Origin: Brachypodius melanocephalos
Lineage: Eukaryota; Chordata; Aves; Passeriformes; Pycnonotidae
Length of the DNA stretch: 64,000 nt
NCBI GenBank assembly: GCA_013398615.1
Contig: VZSR01000155.1
Location: 1,416,757 to 1,480,756 of the forward strand
Reading direction: 5' to 3'
Shown here: positions 49,859 to 63,800 of the stretch, in pieces
Layout: every line of letters begins with the position of its first letter
How positions within the stretch are numbered: position 1 is the stretch's first letter
The notes under the pieces: generated by a model
Told to the model about the DNA's origin: nothing
Seen by the model: the letters and a program-made list of their open reading frames with translations, nothing else
Database searches by the model: none
Position numbers and translations under genes: made by a program

Positions 49859-52800
49859 AGTAGAGAAATTTGCTGTTTCGGATGGTTCTTGGATACCAAA
49901 CTAGAGCCAAGAGGTAAATCTCTTTCCTGTGTGGGTAGTAAAAGAGGTGGAATAGAGCCTCCCCTTTCCTGATGACAGAGGATCCTTCTTTCTACCTACT
50001 CATTCTGTATGAAAAGCCAGTGAAACGGAGGAGTGTGATTCTGAAATCTGCTCTGTGGGTGAGTACTGTATCTGTCACCTACTGTGCAACACCAAGTGCA
50101 GCAAAAGCTTCTTTTTAAGGCTTTTAGCTGCAGCCAAGATGCAGTGAATTAGCTATAACCATGACTGTTGGATTCCCATCAGTCCCATGGGGGCTTTATT
50201 CTTCCCTGTATCAATTAATTTTAGAACTGTGTTTCAACTGAATTTAGCTATTTAGAAGTTATTTTGAGCCAGTTGTAAGGTGGAACTGTCAGTTCAGAAT
50301 TTGGGTGAAGTATCAAAAATCAGAACTGGAACACATTTACAGATTTGGAAGAATTGGCTGCTAACATTGATGGAATGATGGTCGTGGATTAGGACATCCA
50401 TCATCACCTTGGCAGCATTTCCACCTTTTAATTTTTATATTGCCATTCAAACTTTACAGGCAAATGTACTTTTTATCTCTTAACTGTATAAACCATTCCA
50501 TTTTTCCTGCAATTAAGATGTATTTCAGAATAGAACCATGTCAGCAAAGCAAGAGGATCTTTCTCTCTTTCTTTTGATGGAGATTAAATCAGTGTGATTC
50601 TATAAAATCCCTTTTTTCCCCTTCTAACTGAACATATATTATTTGTGTTAAATGTATTATACCTTGCTAGAGAAACCAGTTTTTCAGCTCTAAAGGCTGA
50701 AATGCTGAGTGGTTAATTAAAACTCTACATTTTCCTTGCTTGATTAATGTCATAGGAGCAAGATAACATATAAGCACATTCTGGACTGAAAACAATTTCT
50801 GCCAGCAATAAACTTCCATCATTTACTAATTGGCAGACTTATTTCATAGATGCCTGGAAGGTCAGTGAGGGAGGTCCTGGGAGGGAGGCCAAGAGGTGGT
50901 GTTGCTGTTTGCTTTCCTTTCTCATCATTATTGCTAGGTTTAAGTTATTTCTTCCATCTACCACAGAGCCCTTGACCCCACTCAGAGCAGTTGCTGCTTG
51001 TTGTGCAGTGACCATTGTGCTGTTGTGTCAAGAGCCAACAGGAGCTCTCTCCAGGTTGTGGCAGCGTGAGTAAAGGATTTGCCTCTGACCTGATCTTGTA
51101 ATAGTGAGGATTAATGCCTGGGACTTCCTCCTAGCAGAATCAAGAAACTCCACGAAAATAAGGGAAACAGCAGTGTTCCAAAATGTTCTCTTTTTCTTGG
51201 CTCTGCTGAAAATGTTTTTCTTGGAGCTTCCTTCTGCTGCTCTTCTCAATCCTACTACCTTATGTTAAAAAAAAGAGGAAACAGTCGTGACCCTCCTGTC
51301 ATTCTGTCCTTTCATGTCACAGTTTTGTTTCTAATTGTTACTCATCAGCTTCTCCCCCATAAAGCACCTATTTTTCTCGAGGAACTGACTGCTTCTCTGG
51401 CAACTGGAAGGCTTTTTCAGTGTGGTGTAATAACAGAAACCTCTCTGTGAAGCACTTTCTGTCTATCAGCTCCTGCCTGGCAGCCTAGCATTAAACAGAC
51501 ACAGAGTAAAAAGGAAATAGTAAAGGTTTTGAATTGCAGGAGAGGTCAGATCTTCAGAAAGTGTCGGTAAGAGCATCTTTGCATTAGAGTAATTCACGTC
51601 TTCTGTGCTTTCTTGAGTAGCTCTTGTCAGTAACCAACTAATTTTGCTCTGAGTTGCTCTTACAGCTCTTCTTCATTCTAGCTTGAGTTCCTGGCTCTGC
51701 TTTTAGATGCTGCATGGGCTGAGCACTTGCACAGATGTTTATTTAGCCACTTTGTTAGGTGAATGTAGACTTAAAAATAATGCTGAGGTGCCTTACTGAA
51801 ATTCAGGATCTCAGTGTTTAGCAATGTCTTGCCCCTTTTTCATCCATGAGGTTTTAAGTACTGGTAATTTGTGTCTGGGGCACACTGCATCTTAATGTTG
51901 TTTTTCAGATAGCAAACTTTAGCTCATGGCTTTTATCCCTGTGTTTCTGGAGCTGACCTGACACCAGGCTCCTGTGTAACAATAGCAGTCAACCTGTTTG
52001 GTTACATGCTTGAAAAGGAGAGGTGGGCTGTAAATCAGGAGCAAGGCAAAGTGGCCTTTTGTAAGCAGTGCTAATTGCTGTCAGCAATATTAATCTGTCT
52101 CAGAAGTATGCCATGGCCATTTAAATTTGCAGACTCTAATTGAATCAAAACGTTTCTTACGAGTTTTCTCTAAGGAAGATACACTGGATAGGAAGAAGAG
52201 ATTTCCATCTTATATTCCTTAAATATATTACAATATTTAACAAATATTTGTGGCTAAAGAGGTGCCTGATTGCACACAGGTATATTATATGTGTAGATAT
52301 ACCCATTGATATATGTTTGCAATGGCACTTGGCATTTTATAGTTAAGAGTTTCATATCACAGTCTGTAGTGCTCTGCAAACATTAATTATATGAATCCTA
52401 TAAATCAATAAAATAACAAAACTGGTACTTACAAGAGTAGGCCATTTTACATGGGACACAACTGAAACAAGAATATTACAGCTCTTAATTAGCCAAGATT
52501 CTCCTAATATTAGAAGATCCTGAAACTAATGTCTTTGGAGATTAGTTCTGGCTCTGTCCTAGAGCAGAGTTTTACCATGTGAAGCAAGAGCAGAGAGGGA
52601 AATAGCACAGGAAATGGTCATGGGTTGAATGATCTTGGAGAGAAGGTCGTTTGAGGTGTGAAAACTTTCACAGAATCTTGAGAGATGCTTTGAAAACACA
52701 GCAGAACATCAAAAAAAGTGACAGGATACCCTGAGGAGCTTCATTGCTCCATGCAGGCACTTACAGCCAAAATTTTATTCACCTTTATTAATAAAATGTA

Positions 52801-55800
52801 GAACTGGCAAAGCCACTTCTGGATTACCATCCTTTCCCCCCCCTCCCTTTATTCTTACAGCACTGACTGCCTCAGACTAAATGAGTTATAGTTCATTAAC
52901 TGGGTCAAGTACTGACCAACTGTCTCTAAAGAATGTCTGGAGTCTGATTTCTGTCCTCTTTTCTCATGTTTTGTTCCTTTGTTATTGTTTTTAGGGGGTG
53001 GAGATGTTTTTGTTTTGTTTTAATGAGATGGTAAAATTCTCCCAAATTCTGTAAAAAAACCCGCATTTTGTGTGACACATACCTGCTTTAAGAAAATTTA
53101 ATTGATTCACCTTCTGATGAAATCATATTTACTTAATTATTCTAAATGATGTGTGTGTTTATCTGTTGTTTGTGAGGTTGTTATGGAGTTGTGTAGCTGA
53201 ATGATTGGAGAGGTTGTCTCCTTTTCCCAGTGGTTGTTTGTGGCTGCTAAAAATAACAACACACTTGGTAGATGCTCCCAGTGACTTTTTTGGTGCTGAA
53301 CTCCAGATTTTTTTCTGGTGCCCAGGTGCTTTTCTTGCACACACACACAGAGCATTTTTGTGAGAGGACATAATGGTGATTGCTGAGCTTTTACTTCAGC
53401 CTGTCAACCAAACAATAATCATCACCTACTCCAGTTAATGACAGTCTGGATTAACCCAGACAATCCAATTTGAGGGCTAGTGTATAGGCAACAACATTCT
53501 CCTTGAAATCTGGGAAGTATCCTGCTTTCAGTAGGGCATGTGGTAGAGTTGATAATGGTGTTTACAGTTACTGGGGAGTAACAGATAAAACTCTTTAAAC
53601 TGCACAGATCCATCCCCATAAACTAGAATAACCATTTTTTAAAATGTCAAATGGCTTCTCCAATTCACTGATAAAACTATCAGCAAATCCAGAGTATTTT
53701 CACTGATGACTTTATGGCTTTATGTTCTTGCAGGATGGAGCTCCTCAGTGACAAACTTAGCAGTGATACAGATGCAGTAAAACCTTACAGCTGTGTGATT
53801 CATTCAATTGCAGATCAAAATCCAAATATCACTAACTTGTAACCAAACCAATGGAGCAGTGTTTTGTAAGTGCTTGGAAGCGCTGGGTGGGGTAATGTAA
53901 TAACAAAACTGATGAGAAAATGACAATAGAATTACAATAACATCAGTAACATCAGAATTGATCTACCTGAACAGCAGGGCTTCTCTTACAGACTTCAGAG
54001 TGAAAGAGCTCAGCTCAGCTTGTATTTTAACGTGGCCACCTCAGAAAAGTGAGAGAGAATCATGCTTTCAAAGGGCCTCTTTCTCTTTTGCCATGAATTG
54101 TACAGGGCATTCAGATGAATTCCACATGGGCAGATTGGACAGGTCAGTGTAATAGCAGTCCACAACTAGTTCAGTTTCTTTCATTTACTTCCAGGTTTTT
54201 GTTAAACACCTTGTATTGAGAAGACTGTTTAACCTTGTTCATGCTGCATGCAAGAGGGACTAGGCAAAAGGCTTTGTTTTATCCTTTTGGATAAAATGAA
54301 ATCCAAAGGCATGTATTCTACAAGGTGTTTGGACATCACTTTTTTTACACTGTTTCTAGGGAAAAAGATATTTTGTTGTGGAGGTGAGGAAACCTCTCAG
54401 AAACCATTGGAAATTACATCTGCTGGCTTGTGAAGATGTAGTAGAAGTTTTTAAGCAGGGTTGCTGTGTCCTTACAGGATAACCACAATTTTAAATAACA
54501 GAATAGTGTTACGTAGAATAACACACATGATAACAAGGCCACCTTGTCTTGGTCCCTTCTTACTACCACCGCCTGCTGATGATTCCTTTAGGAGAGATGG
54601 TTGGATATTTATATGAAACAGAGCTGAAAACACATGAAAATGTCTAAGTCGGGCATTTATCAATAAATTTGTAAGAGAATGTTTCACTTTGTGTTAATGA
54701 ATTGATTTCACAAGGGTGATCTGATGATATTTTAATATGGAATGTACCTTTTGGGCTGTAACACCTGCACCTGCCAGATTTGCCAAGAAGAGCAGATTAG
54801 ACTTTGGTGGAGGCAGCTGGTTGAGACACAGGTGCAATGAGAACTGAGCCAGGAGGACTGAATCATAGCACTCAGACCCGGGCCTGACTGTGCCAGTCTT
54901 TGGGGCTGTTTGGAGCTTGTGCAGAACCTTGGCTCCACTTGAGACCCTTATTTTGAGCCTTCAGAGTAATTATAGCACACGAATGAGAAAGTGTCAAATC
55001 CTTGCCTGGGGCCATGGGGACACAGCAGACTGGATTTCATGTTGGGTGATCCCTGGTGCAGCTTTAGTCCTCTGTGCTGTTTCACATTTCTCTACCAATG
55101 TTCAAATTAATCCTTTCGTGTTTGTGCTTTGTTCTGTGTCGTTTTGGTGCCTGAGGCTGCCTGTGTTTCTACCTGGCTCTGCTCTTACATGGCCCCTGTC
55201 CCTAAAGTGAGTAAGTGCTTTTGACTTCAGACTTGGCTCCCAGCTGTGTGTTTAAAGGTAAAATGACTTCTAATGCTAATTGGGGTGAGGGAAAATTATA
55301 GAAAGAGAGTTCAAAAATTCATACTGAATATTTATAAGCATCCTCAGTGCATTCAGTGAAACTGGCATGAAAAGGTTTCTAATTTCTGCTGCGAGGTACT
55401 TTGTTGTGCTTCACTTACAATGGTAGCTGAAGGTGTGAGGCTTGCGGGGCCTCTGAAGGCTCCAAATATATTTATTTTTACTGAGTTTAGGTCGTATTTT
55501 CTGCTGGTGTAATTACTGAGCAGTAATGGGATGAAAGAACTCACCTGTGCTGATTTATGGTTCCTTTCAAAGTCAGGAGTGATGCTTGGGCAGTGCTTGG
55601 ACTCTGGGGGGAGAGATGTTTTGTGTTATATTTCTTTTAAAAAATAATTTTGGAGATGGGTATATATTTTTTTTTTCCTTTAGCACCAGTGTTTGTTTGA
55701 ACTCTCACATCCATGGCCACATATTCATACTAGGGCAGGCAAGAAGCTCTGGGGAGGGTCTTTGTCAGCCTGGCTGAATGAGGACTTTCTGTGAATCCCA

Positions 55801-57070
55801 TTTACTGACAGACCCATTTATGCTGATTTTGGTGACCAAAGAAGGTGGTAACTTGCTATAAATTGCCCTTTGCTTTTATTTATGGATGATTTTACTCAAA
55901 AGAAATTTGTTGCGGACTGTTGTCCCCATTAATAACTTGGGAGAGGAACCTTAACAAAAGATTAAATTAAACTGGTTTAAATATTACAGTGTTGGGAAGA
56001 AATAATTGGAAATGATGCACAGAAGCCAGCAGTGTGCTGTAGGGATTCTGCATGATGTGAAAGGCAATAAGGGAAGGCTGGGCAGAGATAGTTCCCGTTA
56101 AAAGAGGGGGCAATCTAGGCTGTTCTTAAGCTTTTTTGTGGACACCATAATGTATGTAGATAGAACTCTAGTCACTCTTTACTGTCGTGAGCAGTAAAAT
56201 GCAATGTTAAAGGTAAGGAGCCAGTAAAATTTGATACTAAAGCCTTGTAACCAATGTTCATCTTTATTTTTGTATCATATACTGCCTCTTAAAACCTGTG
56301 ACAGGCTGTGAGTGCTGGAGCTCTCCCTGAGAGCCAGATAAAGTATTGATGCCACTGGCAGCTTTATTTGACTTGGGTATTTTCTTGAGAATTTATAGCT
56401 GCTTCATAACACCTCTGCTAGATGGGCTTTTCTGGTCAGGAGTTTTCTGTTTTCAGTGTTAGCAAAAAACTGCAAATGGTGCCACTGTGCATATTGTTCG
56501 AGGCAGGACCAAGAAAGAAGGGCAGGTTGATTTTCTCTGTCAAATAGACAAGATGGGATGGGAGCCATCAGCCCTGAGGGAACCATGTGTGCTGCCCCAT
56601 CCTAGATCTGGTGTCTCTGAGGAACAGGCTGCTTTACACCTGATTTTTCCTTCTCAGAGCAGTTGAGGGCTCAGCTGTGGGATGTCTTTTTCTCCCTTTC
56701 AATACCAGGGAATGGCCTCTCTCAGGAGCAATGCCTGGCCTGCCAGGGGAGAATTATAGCTGAGTGTTTACAGCCCTTCTTCCCAGCAATGACATCTGGG
56801 GCAGCACAGAGTCACTCCTTTTTCCTGCTGAGGAAAGACTGTAAGGGGATGCAGAAAGCTTGAAATCTCATGATAGCTATGAATTTACCTTACTTACTTT
56901 TATTTCAGTAATAATTACACCTTAACTGCTCAGGCTTTTAAAAAGACTTTCACCTCAACCAGTTTCAGGCTACTGCAGCTAAGGTACCTCAGATGTATTG
57001 GTGCTAAAACTGTGGATAATATGAAACTTTTCCTCCTTCTTTCTGTACCAAAAGGTACATCCTACCCATT

Positions 57071-57126
57071 TTCATAGAATCATGGCCTGTTAAGGTTGGA
57101 AAAGACCCTAAGATCATCAAGTCTAT
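57071..57126 (-). mobile_element. CR1 LINE 3'-end fragment
   Basis: TTCATAGAATCATGG, then TTAAGGTTGGAAAAGACC and AAGATCATCAAGTC, match the reverse complement of the CR1 3' end, including one terminal ATTCTATG-type octamer. The fragment is short, as most 5'-truncated CR1 copies are, and lies antisense in PCSK2 intron 1. It is one of the best indicators that the genome is avian. Confidence 0.85.
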
Positions 57127-60100
57127 TCTGCTTTCAGTTAAGCCTCTTCTATTGAAAAGGTTTTTCTTTCCTGCATTTAGTTGATGACTGAATTTTTAAA
57201 AGTTATTTTCTCGTCTACATCCTTCAGGAAAAGGGTTAAACGCATTTCATTTTTGCTTCAGAAATTGTTATTAATAACCACAGAGAGGCTGCAAATATGA
57301 AGAATAGAAGGAGACAGGTGGATATAAAATGTTTTGCTCTACTTGCTGTTTTGTATTTGTGATTCTGCTTTTGCTTGTATGTATTTTTCACCAGCACTTT
57401 TATACAAATATTGCAAGTAATGAAGTGCTTGTAATTCCTGAGATTCTGAAAATCCTGCCTTGTAATAGACAATATTTATACATCAAGGCAATAAGTAGGC
57501 CCATTTCTAATTCTAAATAATCCTCCTCACTTGAGTGTTAAAGTGCTTTCTGGTAATTAGTTATCTTACTTAATTGCTGATTTTTTTTTTCTTTTTGAGG
57601 ACAGAAAGTTTTGCTTTTGTCTTACAAAAAGAACCTGAGCCACCAAGCTGAGTGCATTATTGCTCCATGGTACATGCTGAACCTGCTGTTGCCAGAATAG
57701 GAATTTTACTCCCTAGCAATTCCAGCTTTACAGCTACAACATTACAGAGCAGATACTGCTGAGGACACTTTGGAGTCTTTATGTACAGGAGGGCTGTTTT
57801 CATTTCCCTTCATTATTTGCACTGTTCAGTTCACTAGTTGCTCTTTTGCTGTAGCTCCAAATCAAAAGATGCTTCCTGGAAGTGGGAATGTAAATCCTGC
57901 TGTGAGCTACCTGAGTTCTCCATTTGGATGAGGTCAAGAGGTTACTGGTGTGGTAGCAAGAGTCCCTCAGAATTGGAAATTTCAGTCATATCTTGTGGTA
58001 TTCACAGATCTCAGCACAAAATCCTCATCAAGCCTTGACATTTTAGGCCCTTTGCCTGGTGTCTGGTATCTTCCACGTGTATGTTCATTGATTTCAAGGA
58101 TTTACTGCAGATTTTGGGTTCTTCCTGAAAATTGCTTGGTTTCTGCTATTAATTATTCACAATCCACTGTGCTGGATCACATAATCTTTCAGGTGTTACC
58201 TCTCTGAGCTGCCCTCCTGGATATCCCACTCTAGGTTTAATTGATCTGGTGTGAAAAACCATCTGAACCATAAAATATCTGAGTTCCTCAAAGATTACTG
58301 GGATAACTGTGGAAAGAGTGGAATAATCTTAGTCAGCCTTATTCATGATTCTGTCCATAAAATCTGGTCGTTGTTGTACTGATTGAAATTGCTTATGATC
58401 AAACTTGAATACACCAGCTTTAAAAGGTTACTGTACTCAATGCTGCTTCATGCTAAGAGGTACTACAAACTAACCTTATATGGAAAGTAAATAGCAAATA
58501 TCTGTTCTGTATTTCCAGATATCTTCAGAGTTGCTTAGACTAATCCTTAATGGAAGAACATCAAGATCAATATTTGACTGGATTTCATTTTAATGGTTGA
58601 TACTGGAATAAAAGGAGGAAAAGTAGCCTGATTTCTCAGAGAGAATTAGATGGCTAATTGGGCCATAGACAGTAAAGGATGGTAATGGATAGCACACCAG
58701 GATGGATTTCAAACTGTAACTAATCTGCCTATTTAGATTTTCTTTTTCTGCCTGCATGTTTTTGAGGCATAGAGTAATATGGGGGGAAGGGTCTTTTCCT
58801 GGAGAGTCAGATCTATTGCCAAACTCTGGATGATGTAAATAACCTGATCACCCAGTTGGTGAAGATGTCAGGTACAAGTTTAAATGTAAATCTCCTTTTT
58901 AAAACAGTTACCCAGACAGAATTTGAACTTGGAGAGCTCTGACTTTGAAGATATATAAAAAGTGCAGGAGGCTGTTGTGGCCTCTACTGTGAGCTTTCAT
59001 AGCCTACTTTCTCCTTCTGCCTCAGCTGTTGTATTTTTCACAGGTGTATGGAGCTGAAGCTAAATATTGTGATTATTTGCCCAGAAAAGCTCTCCAGTCA
59101 GCCATGCAAATCAGCTCCAGGGAACCATAATGATTTTGATGAAATCTCCTTGACCTTTAATAAACACTTTAAAAGAGATCTTTTAAGCAGAACAGATTGC
59201 TTTGATTTTTTTTGTTATTCCGCATTTATGTATCATACAGAACGGAACTTTAACATGAAAATTAAATGCTTTCAGTGATAGTAAATGTTTCAATTAACAT
59301 AGAAAAGTTCTTGGAAGAAAAAGAAAACCCAAACTTGTATACTTATTTTTGGAATGACCAGATTTTAAACTCTCATAATTCACTGTCTTCTATTGCCACA
59401 CTGCTTCCCATGTATAATGAAATATGTTTGTGGAAGTGTAGCAGATATAGTGATAGACTGACTGAAACAGGAGATAATTTTGTAATGGTTATTTATGTTT
59501 GTGCACTGTATATGCCTGTATACAGGAACGGAATCTATTTTGTGGCACCCTGATGCTGCTACCTGCATTCAGCCCAGGTTGTCTCAACATTTTTTCTATC
59601 TTGACATCAACCTTGGTGTTTCAGTAAAGAACTCTGAACTCCTGCTAAGATGTTTATGTTATCATGAAGTACAGATAATTAAAAGGAGAGGAACAGGCTG
59701 TTCCATATCTGCTCCAGAATATATCTTTTAAAAAGGTATTTTACACGCAGGGTAGTCCAACCTTTGAAGTTGAAATATTCACAGCATTAACGTATAACTT
59801 CCCAACCATTTTTTTCAACTTTAACAAGGACAAGCTTAATTTAAAAATGTGCAGTTACTTGCTTAGATTTAAATGTTCAACTGGAATGTCCCTATTAACT
59901 TCAAATGGAGAAAGAACTGATCATTTGAGATTCAAGTGGAGCCTCCTAATCAAGTGCTGGAAGTGGGATGCTGTTCTCCTAACACTGTGGTTTTTAGCCT
60001 TCTAAAAGCTAAATGTCTACTAAGCCTTCCAGTTGCTCTCTGCCAGTCTTGAGGAGAGAAATGCATTTAATAATGGGAAACCCTCCAGAGGTGTTTGCTT

Positions 60101-60736
60101 GCTCCTTAAATATTGTGGACATTAAAGGTGCAGAATGTTGTTCCCACTTAGCAATGAGCTGTTTTCTTAATGTGCTTTTTATGTTCCATTTTGGGGTGCT
60201 CAGAAGAAATTCCAAGTATCATATTTTTCTGAAAGTGGAAATCTCTTTGCTTTCTGCCTTCCGATTTATGGTGTCAGTTTGAGTATGTTACAAACAGCTC
60301 AGCAAAGCATTTATGTAAGGCTCTCTTGGTGTCTTTCTCTCTCATCTCCAGGGATGCTCTCTGGAGTTTCAAATCTTTTGCAGTTCATTTTGTTCTTTTG
60401 TTATGGCTTTTTCAGGAGATAGGGAATGCTTCCTCTTGGGATTTGGGGTGCCTGTCAGAAATATGGTCAGTGTTGACCTCAGATGTAAGGTGGAAAGAAT
60501 ACCAAGTACAAGTGAAGTTATGCACTGTAAACCTGTAGCAACCAACTTTAGTGCTGCTGGATTTTCAAAAATAACTTAGGAGTGGCATTCTCAAAAGTGA
60601 TTTGGACTCTGGTCTAACTCTTCGCAAGTCGTGTTGTAGATTCCTGAATCGCTTCACAGGTAAAATTTTCTTGTCTTCCTTATTAAAACCAATAGCTCCA
60701 TGATGATTTTTTTTTCTTCCTCTCTCTCTTCCTCAG

Positions 60737-60841
60737 CTCCCTTTTTTAGAATCTGGATACTTTTTTTATCACAATGGTCTTGCTAAAGCCAGGAGGAGAC
60801 GCAGCCTTCAACACAAGCTTCGTCTGGAAAAGGACTCCAGG
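60737..60841 (+). CDS. PCSK2: PCSK2 coding exon 2: middle of the propeptide
   Basis: This 105-base exon adds 35 residues (62-96) of the PC2 propeptide, beginning LPFLESGYFFYHNGLAKA and ending LEKDSR. YHNGLAKA followed by a basic cluster and SL is a PC2 hallmark. The cluster ARRRRSL (79-85) corresponds to the secondary, internal cleavage site of the proPC2 prodomain, which human PC2 carries as KRRR (from memory). In convertases this second cut helps release the inhibitory propeptide in acidic granules. A strong polypyrimidine tract precedes the acceptor CAG|CTC at 60736/60737, and the donor is AGG|GTAAGT. Both ends are phase 0, and the length equals the human exon as I remember it. The primary RKKR maturation site and the catalytic domain should be in exon 3 onward, which is not present in the remaining 3.2 kb. 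Confidence 0.95.
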
Positions 60842-63800
60842 GTAAGTGTTCCATCATTATGTGCAGCTGTCATGTTTTCTTTGTGACACAGACCATCTTT
60901 TAATCAAATCTGTGGTTATGATTATGGATTTTTTCCCCCCATGCTTGTTTCTTGGTGGCTTCTGTGTGCTGCATTCCCAAATAGCCTCAGCTTTTATTTT
61001 TATTTCACTGTTAGAAGTAGTAATACATTGTCTGAGATGTATCCTCTCTCCAGTAATACTCAGTGATGCCATAGTCTCCAGGACATCTCTGTGCACTTGC
61101 TAATGTGGGGAGTAGCCATCTGAGGTACATGTCCTGGTTGTCCCTGCCATGAATCCTGCTACCTATGGGTCATTCAGCCCTGAATACTTAGTTTGGAAAG
61201 ACAGGTGTCTGTCAGGGAAAAGCTGGAGCTTCCCTTGGAATGGAGAATGTAAACCCCCTCCCTCCAAATAATTACAGTTTTGAAATTAACAGGCTTTCAG
61301 GCAAAGATATGGGATAGGAACAACTGTTCTTTACTAGGAATATTAAAAATAAAAAAAAAGTAGTAGTACAAAAAAAGCAAAAAACTGACAGTCAGAATAT
61401 AATCTGACACCTTGTTGGTCAGGGTGTTGGCAGCTGTCCAATAAAGTACTCCTGGAGTGACGGATGTGGCTCTATTGGAGCAGAGATGATCCTGTAGAAG
61501 GGTCTGGTCTTCCTCTGGGAATCCAGCGAAACAGGCTGTCCTGCTGTTCTGAATGTCAGGTTTTATCCAGGTAGGAATGCTGGGCTCCTCCCCTGGGTGG
61601 AGCATCTCACAGTGGGATGATGGAATTGTATCAGCCATGCAGTGAGCCTCGATGGCTCATGAACAGCAGAGATCCCCTGGAGGGAGGATGGGTCACGAAA
61701 AAGATAAAGAACACTGCCCCAGCTGGTTTTAACAGCTGCCCATTAACAGAAGACACCTGCCCCCTCCCCGTCTCCCCAGAGTTACAAGGTCATAGAAGAG
61801 AAAAAAACACTTCCCCAACTGGTTTCAGCAGATAGTAACAGAATATATGCTTTTGGTTACATCTTCCATTGTAACCCAAGACAAATACCTCGTGCTATGA
61901 ATGGTGGCACTTTTTCAGCAATCACCATAGATTCCCTTCTTCCCAGGGAATAGTATAAACACCAGTTACCAGAGGAGTGTAAGCTGTCAAACTTGAGTAG
62001 TTCTTTTAGAGGCTCTTGATTGCAGTCTAAATGGTGTGCTCAGTTTTCAGAAGCATAAACCTCTTAGGAGAAAAAGGCCCCTTTTGTGGAAGGCTATAAG
62101 CTGGCACTGACAAATTCTTTTTCCTTATAGGCAGAGTTTTTGCACCAGTTTAACACTGGGCTGATTTTGGATCAGGTAGCACAAAAAGTATATTTACTGC
62201 CCAAAGAAAGTGACAGCAAATAGGTTATTTTTTGATCCTTCAGTAAGATTTCAATTCACTGCACCGTGAAGAGAGGAAAACAATTTTATTCCAGACAGAA
62301 TGTGATCGCCAGATTTGTGTTATTGGAACACCCATGACAATGAAACACTTGAGTAGAAAGCAGAGGAAAATAGGTTAAATAAGATCGTAATTTTTGTTGT
62401 GACACCAGAGCAAGCAAGGTCTGATGAATTCCCAGCCTAATTTTCCTGCTTCTGCAGAAATTTCAAGTGATTCCAGGCCCAGGTCCAACTAGAATGCCCA
62501 TGGCTGGTCACTTCTGTGGTTGAGAGCCGTGTGAGGGAACCAGACAGGCTCCAGGTGCTGCCTGCCCCTTTATTCTGTCCCAGGATGCTGATAGCTGAGT
62601 GTTCTGGGGTACCTCTTCCTGGTCCTCTTCTCTGAAGATAAACCAGATACAGGTAAGGAGTTATGAGGCAGAGACATTTCCAGCCTGCCTTGAACAAAAA
62701 TTCTCAGGCTTCCATTGTTTTCTTTACTAAGCAGGGATCAGAGAGTAAATCCCTGGGGAAAATCTACAATTAGTGGATGCTAAAGCAAATGTCCTGAAAT
62801 GTGTTTCCTGTCTCTGAACCACCCAATCCTGTAAAGTCATTTGTGAGAAAATGCATGAGAAAATTCAAGAGAAAAAAGCACAGAATTAAGTCAGAACATT
62901 GAAAAGTAGTGGCTGGGTACAGTTACTGTGCAGTCTCATTCCATATGCTTTTTGGAACTAAATATTTCTGTAAGCCTCTGAAAATTTTACAAATACCTGT
63001 GATATTTGTATGAAACCACCAGTTCTCACTGCAGCCTAATATTCCATGTCTGAGCCCTCCTGTGCTAATTCCAGACTGGCTCTTGCCTTGACACCTCTAG
63101 ACTAAGTGTCTGCACTGCTGTTAAGAACAGCTTAAGTGAATCTACCTTCTCTTTCACAGATGTTCCCTTTTGTAGTTATCTGATATTTGCAGTTTCTATA
63201 CTCCCAGTTGGATTCTGTCACGTGCAGTGAAATCTCCTTTTTCCTGATAGTCTCTACCTCATGTCCTGGTACTGCATACCAATGGCTCCCTCCTTTGATT
63301 TCAGGGAGTAAAGCTGTGTTTAAATAACTGAGAATATATTCCATGTGAGGAAAAGGATGAATTTGGGTGAATTCTGGCTTTCTGGTTTGTGCTGGGAAAT
63401 GGAAGGGGGATGAAGCAATGTTTCATTTCCACATGTAACATGACATCTTCTAATCTAGCCCATCCTGTTGAATAGTCCTTCAGCTCTTATGACACCATAT
63501 GGGTCAGTTGCTTTATGTAATACAGTTTGAGAGCAATTAAAATCATTAATCTTACCTCCCGTCTTCTTTTCTACGTGAATTTCTTTTCTATGCAAAGCCA
63601 TAAAAATTCCTGTCAAATTTGTGTATAAATGGAAACATGAGTTGTGTTGACAGTACTTAATTTCAAACTCTAAAAGTAATTTCTAAATTTAATGGCAGCT
63701 TTCTGGACCATTTACGATCAATTTTACTTAGCAACAAATGTCAGCACTGTCATGGTTAATATGTTAATGCATGAAACCAAGTATAAAATGTTCCTGTTTT

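Larger units (their letters stand above)
43191..60736 (+). other. PCSK2: PCSK2 intron 1 (17.5 kb, phase 0)
   Basis: The intron runs from GTAAGC after exon 1 to a long pyrimidine tract and CAG before exon 2. Its first 300 bases belong to the CpG island. The rest is ordinary AT-rich intronic sequence. It holds a 33-base T run (47,259-47,291), a T/C-rich tract near 48,990-49,020, an ATT microsatellite (49,830-49,858), a CA run of six units (53,338-53,349) and a short CR1 fragment (57,071-57,126). Open frames inside it are short, without domain signatures or paired splice signals that I could support, so I see no nested coding gene. Confidence 0.85.

Noticed and set aside
50602..50610. ATTCTATA as a CR1 terminal octamer
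   Set aside because: An isolated match without the adjoining CR1 3' blocks; too short to support a call.
61297..61638. 113-codon minus-strand frame in intron 2
   Set aside because: It lies within the LTR copy B. Copy A breaks the same frame, and it does not resemble a retroviral protein.
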